NCBI RefSeq assembly: GCF_019207085.1
Contig: NZ_JAATOM010000020.1
Span: 1 to 64,000, forward strand
Source of the DNA: Variovorax sp. dw_308
Lineage (GTDB): Bacteria > Pseudomonadota > Gammaproteobacteria > Burkholderiales > Burkholderiaceae_C
DNA: 64,000 bases
Reading direction: 5' to 3'
The first letter of the stretch is position 1, and each line of letters begins with the position of its first letter. Of this stretch, positions 35,794 through 44,265 are shown piece after piece. Made by a program: the position numbers and the translations under genes. The notes under the pieces were generated by a model. It was given only the letters and a program-made list of their open reading frames with translations, was not told the origin of the DNA and did no database searches.

Positions 35794-36558
35794 TCAGGGC
35801 GCCGGCAACATCCGCCGCAACGCCTCGAAGTACAGGTCCGACTGCTCCCGCTCCCCCTGGATCTGCGCCGCCACGCGCGCGGCCAGCGTCGCGTCCACGG
35901 GCGCGAGCGGACGCCCGGTCTGCTGCGCGATCACCTGGTGCAGGCAACTGCGTTCCAGGTAGTAGAGATCGTCGTAGGCATGTGCAACCGTCGCGCCGGC
36001 CACGATCACGCCGTGGTTCGCGAGGAAGGCCACGTCCTTGCCGGCCATGGCCCTGGCAATGCGCTCGCCCTCGGCATCGTCGAGCGCGAGGCCGTTGTAT
36101 TTCGTGTCGATGGCGATGCGGTTCATGTAGCGCATCGCGTTCTGGCTCAGCGTGGGGTCGAGCGCGCGGTCGGTGGTCAGCGTGAGCGCCGTGGCATAGG
36201 GCATGTGGCAATGCAGCACCACCGCATGGCCCGTCAGGCGATGCACCGCGCCGTGGATGAAGAGGGCGGTGGGCTCGACGCGATGGCGGCCCGCGAGCAC
36301 CTTGCCCTGCACGTCGATGAGCACGACGTCGTCCGGTCCGATCTCGCTCCAGTGCAGGCCGCGCGGGTTGATGAGGTAGCGGTCCGCGGCGCCCGGCAGC
36401 AGCACGCTGAAGTGATTGCAGACACCTTCCGACAGGCCGTGGTGTGCAGCCGCGCGCAGCGCCAGCGCGAGGTCCTCGCGCAGCTTGCGCACGCGGGGGT
36501 GGGCGTATTGGGCTTCAGGCGTATCGCGGATGTTGCCCTTGATGATGGTTTCAACCAT
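35794..36558 (-). CDS. Class II aldolase/adducin-domain protein
   Basis: A 254-residue member of the class II aldolase/adducin family. The zinc site is visible as HCHMPYATALT plus a distal His in FLANHGVIVAG, and the N-terminal substrate loop is EGVCNHFSVLLPG. Enzymes of this fold cleave or epimerise phosphorylated sugars or decarboxylate; this sequence belongs to the non-phosphate-annotated subgroup often found with sugar-acid genes. It is the last gene after dgoK and dgoA, 9 bp from dgoA, and convergent with the LacI gene. Exact reaction is unknown. Confidence 0.87.
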   Translation of the reverse strand: MVETIIKGNIRDTPEAQYAHPRVRKLREDLALALRAAAHHGLSEGVCNHFSVLLPGAADRYLINPRGLHWSEIGPDDVVLIDVQGKVLAGRHRVEPTALFIHGAVHRLTGHAVVLHCHMPYATALTLTTDRALDPTLSQNAMRYMNRIAIDTKYNGLALDDAEGERIARAMAGKDVAFLANHGVIVAGATVAHAYDDLYYLERSCLHQVIAQQTGRPLAPVDATLAARVAAQIQGEREQSDLYFEALRRMLPAP

Positions 36559-36567
36559 GGTCGTTCC

Positions 36568-37206
36568 TCAAGCGGTGATGGTGCCGGCCCATGCCGACAC
36601 GAAGCGGGTGGCATCCTCGCGCACGGCCGCAGCCGGCTTGCCGGGCTTGTAGAGCGACGAGCCGATGCCGAAGCCGGCCGCGCCCGCGGCGCGCCACTCG
36701 CCCATGTTGTGCGGCGCGATGCCGCCCACGGGCATCAGCGGCGTGCCGGCCGGCAGCACCGCCAGCAGCGCCTTCACGACTGCGGGCGAAGCCAGCTCGG
36801 CCGGGAACAACTTGAGGCCCGTGGCGCCGGCGGCCAGGGCGCCGAAGGCCTCGGTGGGCGTCATCACGCCAGGCAGGCACACCATGTCGAGCCGCACCGC
36901 CTCGGCGATCACCTCGGCGTTGAAGTTGGGCGACACGATCAGTTGCCCGCCGGCCGCATGCACCTCGCGCACCTGCTGCGCGTTCAGCACCGTGCCCGCG
37001 CCGACCAGCGCCTGCGGAAAGCGCTGGCGCATCGAGGCGATGCTCTCCAGCGGCCGGGGTGAATTGAGCGGTACCTCGAGCAGCCGGAAGCCCGGCTCGA
37101 CGATGGCATCGCCCACGTCGGCGGCCTCGGCCGGCGTGAGCCCGCGCAGGATCGCGATGAGGGGGAGCTGCTGCATGGCAGCCTGGAAGGTGGCGAGTGC
37201 GGTCAT
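36568..37206 (-). CDS. dgoA: 2-dehydro-3-deoxy-6-phosphogalactonate aldolase
   Basis: A 212-residue KDPG/KDPGal-type class I aldolase. The catalytic base lies in LLEVPLNSP, the Schiff-base Lys in TGLKLFPAE, and the conserved PVGGIAPHN and GIGSSLYKPG follow. The form VPLNSP, rather than VTLRTP of KDPG aldolase, and the adjacent KDGal kinase point to the galactonate branch: cleavage of 2-keto-3-deoxy-6-phosphogalactonate to pyruvate and glyceraldehyde-3-phosphate. Its ATG overlaps the dgoK stop (ATGA). Confidence 0.92.
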   Translation of the reverse strand: MTALATFQAAMQQLPLIAILRGLTPAEAADVGDAIVEPGFRLLEVPLNSPRPLESIASMRQRFPQALVGAGTVLNAQQVREVHAAGGQLIVSPNFNAEVIAEAVRLDMVCLPGVMTPTEAFGALAAGATGLKLFPAELASPAVVKALLAVLPAGTPLMPVGGIAPHNMGEWRAAGAAGFGIGSSLYKPGKPAAAVREDATRFVSAWAGTITA

Positions 37207-38093
37207 GGTGTGCGTCGGGACAGGTGGGTGGCCAGCGCATGCAGTCCGGCCCAAGTCGCTTCGGCGCCGAGCGTGCGCGTCGCGACGCCAGCGGCGCCGA
37301 TGGCCAGTGCATAGCGTTGGGTGAGGATGGGGGAACCGATCAGCACCACCTCGGCGGTGGCTTGCAGCGACTGCGTGCGCAGTTCCTCGCCGATGAGCAG
37401 CCCCGAGAGATAGCTGGCCAACTGCGCCTTTGGCATGCGGCTGAACAAGGCCAGCGTGCGCGCGCCGAAGGCGTTGTGCAGCAGTCCCTCGCCGTTGTCC
37501 GACTGGGTCACGCCTTGCAGGAAGGCGGCCTCATCGAGCGGGGCATCGACGTCCAGCGTGCGCGCCAGGATCGAGTGCTGGCTCAGCAGCGCATAGAACT
37601 CGCCGGTCATGAAGGTGCGAAAGCCTTCGACGCGCCCGTTCTTCACGCGGGCCCACTTGTTGTGCGTACCCGGCAGCACGAAAAGCCCGTCGCGCAAGCC
37701 GGTGAGCGCGATGGCGCCGAAGATCTGCACTTCCTCGCCACGCATCACATCCGGCACGCCGGCGTGCTCGTCGCGCAGACCCGGCACCAGCGCGATGCGG
37801 CCTGGCTGGATCTCGATGATGCTGCGGGCCACCTCGTCGAGCACGGCGGGGCAGGCGCAGTAGGGCGCCTCGACCCAGCCCTGCTGGCTGCCGGCCATGC
37901 CAGAGATGATGCAGCGCGTGCCCTCGGGCCGCATCCAGTCGGCGAACAGCGACTCGAACACATCGGGGAACCCGCCGGCCGGAACGCTCAGGATGCCACG
38001 TGGATGGCCCTGTTCCGCAAGCACCTTTCCGGTGGCGTCGAGCAAGGCTCCACGCAAGGAGCTGGTGCCCCAATCGACCGCGACCCATTGCAT
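37203..38093 (-). CDS. dgoK: 2-dehydro-3-deoxygalactonokinase
   Basis: A 296-residue DgoK. The ATP-binding start is VAVDWGTSSLRGALLD, and the family motifs GMAGSQQGWVEAPY, PGTHNKWARV (with FRTFMTGEFYALL) and the C-terminal LIGSPILTQRYA are all present. It phosphorylates 2-keto-3-deoxygalactonate for the DgoA aldolase encoded next to it. It is transcribed away from the Bug-receptor gene at 38239, with a shared 145-bp promoter region holding a short palindrome. Confidence 0.94.
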   Translation of the reverse strand: MQWVAVDWGTSSLRGALLDATGKVLAEQGHPRGILSVPAGGFPDVFESLFADWMRPEGTRCIISGMAGSQQGWVEAPYCACPAVLDEVARSIIEIQPGRIALVPGLRDEHAGVPDVMRGEEVQIFGAIALTGLRDGLFVLPGTHNKWARVKNGRVEGFRTFMTGEFYALLSQHSILARTLDVDAPLDEAAFLQGVTQSDNGEGLLHNAFGARTLALFSRMPKAQLASYLSGLLIGEELRTQSLQATAEVVLIGSPILTQRYALAIGAAGVATRTLGAEATWAGLHALATHLSRRTP

Positions 38094-38168
38094 CGGTTTC
38101 CGTCTCCGTATGGCATGTTTTCGAGGGCCGCAACTCAGGGTTTCCCTGCAGCGACGGCCATTTCAATC

Positions 38169-38178
38169 ATCATATGAT
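38169..38178 (+). promoter_or_regulatory. Palindrome ATCATATGAT in the dgoK/receptor divergent promoter
   Basis: ATCATATGAT is a perfect 10-bp palindrome and the only clearly AT-rich spot in the 38094-38238 region. It also supplies a -10-like TATGAT on both strands (38173-38178 on plus). GntR/FCD-family regulators commonly bind short sites of this kind overlapping promoters, so it is a candidate operator for the GntR protein encoded at 40176. Confidence 0.45.
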
Positions 38179-38238
38179 AAGCCGCGAACCCCGCCCCTGG
38201 CCTAGGGTTTCCGAGTGACAAACCAACGGGACATCTCC

Positions 38239-39213
38239 ATGCACAGCTCACCTGTGGCGCACCGCCGCCAAGTCCTGCAGGGCCTCGCCGCCATGCTCTT
38301 GCCAACCTCCTTTGCCGCCTTCGCGGAAGACTATCCGAGCAAGCCCGTGGAGCTCATCGTGCCCGCGTCGGCCGGCGGCGGCACCGACGCATTGGCCCGC
38401 AGCTTTGCCGAGCTGGCGAAGAAGAACTTCCCGCAGCCCTTCATCGTCAACGACAAGCCCGGTGCGAGCGGCGTGATCGGCATGGGCGAGGTGCTCAACA
38501 GCAAGCCCGATGGCTACAAGGTGAGCGTGGTGATCGCCGAGTTGGTGATCCTGCCGCACCTGAACCTCTCCAAGTTCACCTATGCCGATTTCCGTCCGAT
38601 CGCGCGCCTCAACGCCGACCCGGCCGCCATCACGGTCAAGGCCGATGCGCCGTGGAACACCATCGAGGAGTTCATTGCGGCGTGCAAGGCCAAGCCGGGC
38701 GAGATGAAGGTCGGCAATTCGGGAAACGGCTCGATCTGGCACCTGGCTGCCGCGGGCTTCGAGGACAAGACCGGCGTCAAGCTCAGCCACGTGCCGTTCC
38801 AGGGCGCGGCGCCGGGCGTGATCGCATTGCTCGGCGGCCATATCGACGCGGTGGCGGTGAGTCCTGCCGAAGTCGCCACGCATGTGCAGGGCGGCAAGCT
38901 CAAGATACTGGCCGTGATGGCCGACGAGCGCCTCAAGGCCTTCGACAAGGTGCCCACGCTGAAGGAACGCAAGATCGACCTGTCGATCGGCACCTGGCGC
39001 GGCCTGGCGGTGACCAAGGCCACGCCCGACAACATCGTCAATGCGCTGCGCGACGCAGCGCGCAAGACAGCCGCCGATCCCGCCATGAGCGATTCGCTCG
39101 AAAAGCTCAACCTGGGCTTTGCCTACCTGGACGCCGACGCCTTCGGCAAGGCCATGGAACGCGACCACGCGTACTTCAAGCAACTGGTCGAAAAGATCGG
39201 CATCAAGTCATGA
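38239..39213 (+). CDS. Bug-family tripartite tricarboxylate transporter receptor
   Basis: A 324-residue binding protein from the ATG at 38239. The export signal is Tat-like or Sec with an RR pair (HRRQVLQGLAAMLLPTSFAAFA), then Bug strands VELIVPASAGGGTDALARS and VNDKPGASGVIG. It is the first gene of an operon with a hydroxyacid dehydrogenase and a GntR regulator, divergent from dgoK. Galactonate or a related sugar acid is the natural candidate ligand, by context only. No tctAB genes are nearby. Confidence 0.92.
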   Translation: MHSSPVAHRRQVLQGLAAMLLPTSFAAFAEDYPSKPVELIVPASAGGGTDALARSFAELAKKNFPQPFIVNDKPGASGVIGMGEVLNSKPDGYKVSVVIAELVILPHLNLSKFTYADFRPIARLNADPAAITVKADAPWNTIEEFIAACKAKPGEMKVGNSGNGSIWHLAAAGFEDKTGVKLSHVPFQGAAPGVIALLGGHIDAVAVSPAEVATHVQGGKLKILAVMADERLKAFDKVPTLKERKIDLSIGTWRGLAVTKATPDNIVNALRDAARKTAADPAMSDSLEKLNLGFAYLDADAFGKAMERDHAYFKQLVEKIGIKS

Positions 39214-40154
39214 CCGACAAGGTCGAGGTCCTGGCCGTCGCGCCGCTGATGCCCTTCCTCATGGATCAGCTGCGCGCCGAATACACGGTGCATGACCGCA
39301 TCCATGTCAGCGACCCGGACGCCTTCGCGGCGGTGGCGCCGCGCATCCGCGGCGTCGTCGCCAATGGCGAAGCCAAGGTCCCGCGCGAACTCATCGGCAG
39401 GCTGCCCGCGCTCGAAGTGATCTCGGTCTTCGGCGTTGGCTACGACGGTGTCGACGTTGCGGCAGCGCATGAGCGCGGCGTGCCCGTGACCAACACGCCG
39501 GAAGTGCTGAACGACGACGTGGCCGACCTGGCCATCGGCCTGCTGCTGTCGATCGCGCGGCGCATTCCGCAAGCCGACCGCTTCGTGCGCAACGGCTCGT
39601 GGGTCAATGGCCCGATCCCGCTGGCGCGCAAGGCCACCGGTGCGCGGCTGGGCATCGTGGGCATCGGCCGCATCGGCCAGGCCATTGCGCACAGGGCGCA
39701 GGCCTTCCGCATGGAGATCTCGTACACGGCGCGCTCGCCGCGCGCCGGCGTGCCCTACACCTACTACCCCAATGCCGAGGCGTTGGCCGCGGCGGTCGAC
39801 TTTCTCGTCGTCATCACGCCCGGCGGCGCGGCCACGCGCGGCATGATCGATGCAAAGGTGCTGACGGCGCTCGGCCCGCAGGGCTACCTGATCAACGTGG
39901 CGCGCGGCACGGTCGTCGACCAGCCGGCGCTGATTGCCGCATTGCAGGCCGGCGACATTGCCGGCGCGGCGCTCGATGTGTTCGTCGACGAGCCCAACGT
40001 GCCCGCCGTGCTGCGCGAGATGAACAACGTGGTGCTCACGCCGCACATCGGCAGCGGCACGCGGCAGACGCGCGAGGCCATGGGGCAGCTCACCTTCGAC
40101 AACCTGCGCGCGCACTTCGCCGGCCAGCCCCTGCTGACCCCCGTCGCGTCTTGA
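39210..40154 (+). CDS. D-isomer-specific 2-hydroxyacid dehydrogenase
   Basis: A 314-residue NAD(P)-dependent dehydrogenase. The cofactor motif is GIVGIGRIGQAIA. The catalytic trio is visible as Arg in NVARGTVVDQ, Glu in FVDEPNVP and His in LTPHIGSG. The family includes glyoxylate/hydroxypyruvate reductases and 2-ketogluconate reductases. Its start overlaps the receptor stop (ATGA), so both are translated together. In this locus it may interconvert a 2-keto and 2-hydroxy sugar acid. Confidence 0.92.
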   Translation: MTDKVEVLAVAPLMPFLMDQLRAEYTVHDRIHVSDPDAFAAVAPRIRGVVANGEAKVPRELIGRLPALEVISVFGVGYDGVDVAAAHERGVPVTNTPEVLNDDVADLAIGLLLSIARRIPQADRFVRNGSWVNGPIPLARKATGARLGIVGIGRIGQAIAHRAQAFRMEISYTARSPRAGVPYTYYPNAEALAAAVDFLVVITPGGAATRGMIDAKVLTALGPQGYLINVARGTVVDQPALIAALQAGDIAGAALDVFVDEPNVPAVLREMNNVVLTPHIGSGTRQTREAMGQLTFDNLRAHFAGQPLLTPVAS

Positions 40155-40167
40155 GCCCCGTCGCGTC
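40139..40167 (+). repeat. Short tandem duplication over the dehydrogenase stop codon
   Basis: CCCCGTCGCGTC occurs at 40139-40150 and again at 40156-40167, a 17-bp period. The first copy is the end of the dehydrogenase gene and the second follows its TGA, just before the GntR start. It looks like a small slippage duplication. Confidence 0.6.
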
Positions 40168-40175
40168 CTCGCCCC

Positions 40176-40919
40176 ATGGTCAAGAACGCTCACGGCCACA
40201 CGGTCGACCTGCTCGGCGAGTCGATCGTCGCGGGTCGCTACCGCGAGGGCGGCGTCATTCCGCCGGAGCCCATCCTCGGCGAGGAACTGGGCGTGAGCCG
40301 CACCGTGGTGCGCGAGGCGATCAAGGCGCTGGCCGCCAAGGGCCTGATCGTGACCGGGCCGAAGGTCGGCAGCCGCGTGCTGCCGCAGGACTCGTGGAAC
40401 TGGTTCGACCCCGACGTCATCACCTGGCAGGCGCGCGTGGGCCTGACGCCGGAGTTCCTGCGCGACCTGCAGGACCTGCGCCGCGTGGTGGAGCCGGCCG
40501 CCGTGCGCCTGGCCGCAGAGCGCGCCACCGCCGAGGACATCGGCGAAATCGAATCGGCCTATGCCGGCATGAAGAATGCCATCGAGCATGGCGGCGACTA
40601 CGTCACCCACGACCTGCGCTTTCATCACGGGCTGCTGCGTGCCGCGCGCAACCGCATGCTGACGCAGATGAGCAAGGCACTGAATGCGCTACTGCGCACC
40701 AGTTTCGAAATCTCCACCACGCGCAGCAACGGCCCGGCGCTCTCGCTGCCGATGCACCGCGCGGTGCTGGACGCCGTCATCGCCCATGAACCCGCGAAGG
40801 CCGAGCGCGCCGTCCTCAAGCTGATCGACGGCGCACGCATCGACATCGAGGCCGTGCTGGGCTCGCGCCGGCGCCTGCCGCGGTTGAGCAGGCCGCCCCC
40901 GCGGCTCAAGGCCCATTGA
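40176..40919 (+). CDS. GntR-family (FCD) transcriptional regulator, DgoR-like
   Basis: A 247-residue regulator. The winged HTH reads LGEELGVSRTVVREAIKALAA with the wing KGLIVTGPKVGSRVLP. The C-terminal FCD effector domain contains DLRRVVEPAAVRLAAERA and DLRFHHGLLRAARNRML, including the histidines that bind metal in FCD proteins. Genomic context (dgoA, dgoK, sugar-acid uptake) suggests a DgoR/GguR-like role in sensing a sugar acid or its keto-deoxy product. No clear ribosome site precedes the ATG, so expression may depend on coupling with the upstream gene 21 bp away. Confidence 0.92.
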   Translation: MVKNAHGHTVDLLGESIVAGRYREGGVIPPEPILGEELGVSRTVVREAIKALAAKGLIVTGPKVGSRVLPQDSWNWFDPDVITWQARVGLTPEFLRDLQDLRRVVEPAAVRLAAERATAEDIGEIESAYAGMKNAIEHGGDYVTHDLRFHHGLLRAARNRMLTQMSKALNALLRTSFEISTTRSNGPALSLPMHRAVLDAVIAHEPAKAERAVLKLIDGARIDIEAVLGSRRRLPRLSRPPPRLKAH

Positions 40920-40999
40920 CGCCTGGTCACCGGCACCTTATTTTTTTCCGTTCCCCCCGTAGCAATCGAAGCATCCGTTCATCCAGGAGACAACTCACC

Positions 41000-42376
41000 A
41001 TGAAATTGAAACCGCTATTCGCCGCATCGCTCGTTGCGCTGGGGCTCGTGGCCAGCGGCCAGGCGGCCGCCCAGGAAAAGCTCACCGTCTGGTGGGTCAA
41101 GGGCTTCTACAAGGCCGAGGACGACGCGCTCTTCGCGGCCATCAAGAAGTACGAAGAGAAGCACAAGGACGTGAAGATCGACCTGTCGCAGTACCCGATC
41201 CAGGACATGATCCCCAAGACCGTGTCCGCGCTCGATTCCGGCAGCCCGCCCGACGTGGCCTATGCCGACGTGTATGACTTCCAGGTCACCGGCAAGTGGG
41301 CCTTCGAGGACAAGCTCGAAGACATCAGCAGCGTGATCAACCCGATGAAGGCGCGCTTCGCGCCCAACACGGTCGAGACCACCTTCCTCTACGACGACAA
41401 GACCAAGCAGAAGGCCTACTACGCCTTCCCGATCAAGCAGCAGACGATGCACGTCGAGTATTGGCTCGACATGCTGACCGAAGCCGGGTTCAAGGAATCG
41501 GACATCCCGACCGCATGGAAGGACTACTGGGCGTTCTGGTGCGACAAGGTGCAGCCGGCCAGCCGCGCGAAGTCGGGCAAGCGCACCTTCGGCATCGGCA
41601 TGCCGATGGGCGTGGATTCCAGCGATGCGTTCTATTCGTTCCTGACCTTCGCGGATGCCTACAACGTGAAGATGGTGGACGATAGCGGCAAGCTGCTGGT
41701 CGACGACCCGAAGGTCAAGGCCGGCCTCGTCGGCGCGCTGACCGACTACACCGCGCCCTATACCAAGGGCTGCACGCCGCCTTCGTCGACGAGCTGGAAG
41801 GACCCGGACAACAACGTCGCGTTCCACAACAAGACGACCGTGATGACGCACAACGCGACCATCTCGATCGCGGCGAAGTGGCTCGACGACATGGACAACC
41901 AGACGCTCACGCCCGAGCAGCGCGAAGAGGCCAAGAAGAACTTCACGGAGCGAATCCGCACGGCCGGATTCCCCAACAAGCCCGATGGCGGCAAGATGGT
42001 GTACCGCACGGCAGTGAAGACCGGCGTGATCTTCAAGGAAGCCAAGAACAAGAAGCGCGCGAAGGAGTTCGTCGAGTTCCTGCTGCAGGAAGAGAACCTG
42101 ACGCCGTACGTGGAAGGCTCGCTTGGCCGCTGGTTCCCGGTGACCAAGGCCGGCCAGGCCAGCCCGTTCTGGCAAGCCAACGAGCATCGCAAGTCGGTGT
42201 TCAACCAGTACGCCAGCGGCACGGTGACTTTCGAATTCACGAAGAACTACAAGTTCACCATTCTCAACAACGAGAACGTGTGGGCCAAGGCGATGAGCCG
42301 CGTCGTGACCGACAAGATCCCCGTCGACAAGGCAGTGGACGAGATGATCGAGCGCATCAAGGTGGTCGCCAAGTAA
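41000..42376 (+). CDS. Sugar ABC transporter substrate-binding protein (CUT1)
   Basis: A 458-residue periplasmic binding protein. Signal peptide LFAASLVALGLVASGQAAAQ, then the mature start EKLTVWWVKGFYKAEDDALF. Typical solute-binding segments are DSGSPPDVAYADVYDFQ and KKRAKEFVEFLLQEENL. It heads a four-gene CUT1 transporter operon (41000-45336) after the GntR gene. A 7-T run and a GGAG ribosome site lie in the 80-bp spacer. It probably imports an oligosaccharide or sugar; the ligand is not readable. Confidence 0.92.
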   Translation: MKLKPLFAASLVALGLVASGQAAAQEKLTVWWVKGFYKAEDDALFAAIKKYEEKHKDVKIDLSQYPIQDMIPKTVSALDSGSPPDVAYADVYDFQVTGKWAFEDKLEDISSVINPMKARFAPNTVETTFLYDDKTKQKAYYAFPIKQQTMHVEYWLDMLTEAGFKESDIPTAWKDYWAFWCDKVQPASRAKSGKRTFGIGMPMGVDSSDAFYSFLTFADAYNVKMVDDSGKLLVDDPKVKAGLVGALTDYTAPYTKGCTPPSSTSWKDPDNNVAFHNKTTVMTHNATISIAAKWLDDMDNQTLTPEQREEAKKNFTERIRTAGFPNKPDGGKMVYRTAVKTGVIFKEAKNKKRAKEFVEFLLQEENLTPYVEGSLGRWFPVTKAGQASPFWQANEHRKSVFNQYASGTVTFEFTKNYKFTILNNENVWAKAMSRVVTDKIPVDKAVDEMIERIKVVAK

Positions 42377-42390
42377 GCCTCGCCCCGGCT

Positions 42391-42482
42391 GCGCGCACTT
42401 TCGCGCGCCGCTCCAACGCCCCGGGGGACAACACCCGCGGGCCGGCAAGGCCGGCCCTGCGGTGTTTCTGAAATGGGGCGTT
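42391..42482 (+). promoter_or_regulatory. Nested hairpins between binding-protein and permease genes
   Basis: Three inverted repeats fill the 143-bp spacer. A small one pairs GCGCGC (42391-42396) with GCGCGC (42403-42408). An outer stem pairs AACGCCCC (42415-42422) with GGGGCGTT (42475-42482). Inside it an inner stem starts AACACC (42430) and ends GGTGTT (42466), with about 16 paired positions. Such structures after binding-protein genes normally protect the upstream mRNA and reduce read-through, giving more binding protein than permease. Confidence 0.75.
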
Positions 42483-42519
42483 GATCTGTTGAAACGCTGA
42501 AAGAGAAAAGGGGGCTTGT

Positions 42520-43392
42520 ATGAGCAGTACCGCATCCGCCGTCGGCACCGTGAGTGGTGCGTCGACCATGCAGCGAAAGGACCGATGGCAGGCCTGGGGC
42601 CGATGGATGGTCCTGCCTTACCTGTTGATCTTCCTGATCTTCGTGCTGTATCCGGTGGGCTACGGGCTCTGGCTGGCGCGGCATCCGCAGAGCTACGTTC
42701 ACCTGGAAGCCGACCCGATCTTCCTGCGCTCGGTGGTCAACACCTTCGTGTTCCTGGTGGTCGCGATCAACATCAAGATGGGCGTGGCGCTGGTGCTGTC
42801 GGGCTTCTTCGTGCAGACGCGTTGGTGGATCAAGATCGTGTCGGCGCTGTTCATCCTGCCATGGGCCATGCCCTCGATCCCGACCATCCTGTCGGTTCGC
42901 TTCATGCTCAACCCGGAGTGGGGCGTGATCAACACGACCATCTTCCGGCTGACGGGTGCGGACGGGCCCAACTGGCTCAACGACCCGACGCTGGCACTGA
43001 CCTTCGCGATGCTGATGCACGTGTGGAAGTCGCTGCCCTTCTGGACGCTGATCCTCGTGGCGGGCCGGCTCGCGATCCCGAGCGAACAGTACGAGGCCGC
43101 ATCTGTCGACGGCGCCACCTCGTGGCAGAAATTCAAGTTCATCAGCTGGCCGGCGTTGAAGACGCTGTACCTCACATCGACCATCCTCTCGATGATCTGG
43201 ACGCTGGGCGACTTCAACAGCGTCTACCTGCTGACTGGCGGTGGCCCGGCCGACATGACGCACGTGCTGGCGACGCTGGGTATTCGCTACCTGCGGCTGG
43301 ACCAGGTGGACTTGTCGATGGCGTCGATCGTTGTGGCGATGCCTCTCGTTCTTCCATTGGTCTATTTCATGATGAAGAGGTTGTCGAAATGA
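42520..43392 (+). CDS. Sugar ABC permease (MalF type)
   Basis: A 290-residue inner-membrane permease with six helices, the first being VLPYLLIFLIFVLYPVGYGL. The EAA loop is QYEAASVDGATSWQKFKFI, and YLLTGGGPADMTHVL is the MalF-type conserved segment. A polypurine stretch (AGAGAAAAGGGGG) serves as ribosome site. It follows the nested hairpins and overlaps the next permease gene by 4 bp. Confidence 0.93.
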   Translation: MSSTASAVGTVSGASTMQRKDRWQAWGRWMVLPYLLIFLIFVLYPVGYGLWLARHPQSYVHLEADPIFLRSVVNTFVFLVVAINIKMGVALVLSGFFVQTRWWIKIVSALFILPWAMPSIPTILSVRFMLNPEWGVINTTIFRLTGADGPNWLNDPTLALTFAMLMHVWKSLPFWTLILVAGRLAIPSEQYEAASVDGATSWQKFKFISWPALKTLYLTSTILSMIWTLGDFNSVYLLTGGGPADMTHVLATLGIRYLRLDQVDLSMASIVVAMPLVLPLVYFMMKRLSK

Positions 43393-44243
43393 GCAAGCGC
43401 TGGACACCCAAGGCCATCGCCACCGAGGCCAAGCTGCTGCTCATCGGCATACCGGTCACGCTGTGGACGCTGATCCCCGTCTATCACATGGTGTTGTTCG
43501 CGATCTCGCCGCGAGACTCCGCAACCTCCGGCCACCTGTGGCCCACGCATCCGACGCTGCAGAACTTCGCGACGGTGTTCGGGGAGAAGCACTTCTACCT
43601 CAACCACTTCTGGCTGCAGCTCTGGAACTCGCTGATCATCGCGGTGGCGGTGGGCGTGCTCACGCTGTTCGTCGCCACGACGGCCGCCTTTGCCATCAGC
43701 CGCCTGCGCGTGCGCGGCGGCCGCACGGTGATGAACATGGCGCTGTTCACCTACTTCATCCCCGCCGCATTCCTGGCCGTGCCGATGTACAAGACCATGG
43801 GCAACTACGGGCTGCTCAACAGCCAGTGGTCGCTGATCCTGGCCATGGTGACCATCGCTTCGCCGTACTGCATCTGGGTGCTCAAGCAGGCATCCGACAA
43901 GCTGCCGTACGAACTCGACGAAGCCGCGCGCATGGACGGCGCCTCGCCGCTGCAACTGTTCCGCCTGGTCTACCTGCCGCTGATGGTGCCGTCGCTGGTG
44001 GCCGTGGGAACCTATGCGCTGCTGCTGGCCTGGAACGAGTACCTGTTCGCCTTCCTGCTGCTATCGAAGGACACGAGCGTGACGCTGGCCGTGGCGCTCG
44101 GCAACTTCCTTTCCGCCGACGATTCGCCATGGGAACTCCTGATGACGACGGGCCTCATCTACGCATTGCCGCCGGCAGCCATCTACTACACCTTCAAGCG
44201 CTACATGGTCGGCGGCCTCACTGCCGGCGCGGTGAAGAGCTGA
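43389..44243 (+). CDS. Sugar ABC permease (MalG type)
   Basis: A 284-residue permease starting at the ATG that overlaps the stop of the preceding permease. Helices begin with LLLIGIPVTLWTLIPVYHMV; the EAA loop is LPYELDEAARMDGASPLQLF followed by RLVYLPL. The C-terminus (RYMVGGLTAGAVKS) is typical of MalG-type subunits. With the MalF-type partner it forms the transmembrane channel. Confidence 0.93.
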   Translation: MSKRWTPKAIATEAKLLLIGIPVTLWTLIPVYHMVLFAISPRDSATSGHLWPTHPTLQNFATVFGEKHFYLNHFWLQLWNSLIIAVAVGVLTLFVATTAAFAISRLRVRGGRTVMNMALFTYFIPAAFLAVPMYKTMGNYGLLNSQWSLILAMVTIASPYCIWVLKQASDKLPYELDEAARMDGASPLQLFRLVYLPLMVPSLVAVGTYALLLAWNEYLFAFLLLSKDTSVTLAVALGNFLSADDSPWELLMTTGLIYALPPAAIYYTFKRYMVGGLTAGAVKS

Positions 44244-44265
44244 ACAACGATAACGAGGAGATCCA

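Noticed and set aside
40938..40950. A run of seven T after the GntR gene as an intrinsic terminator
   Set aside because: No convincing GC-rich stem lies immediately before the T-run.
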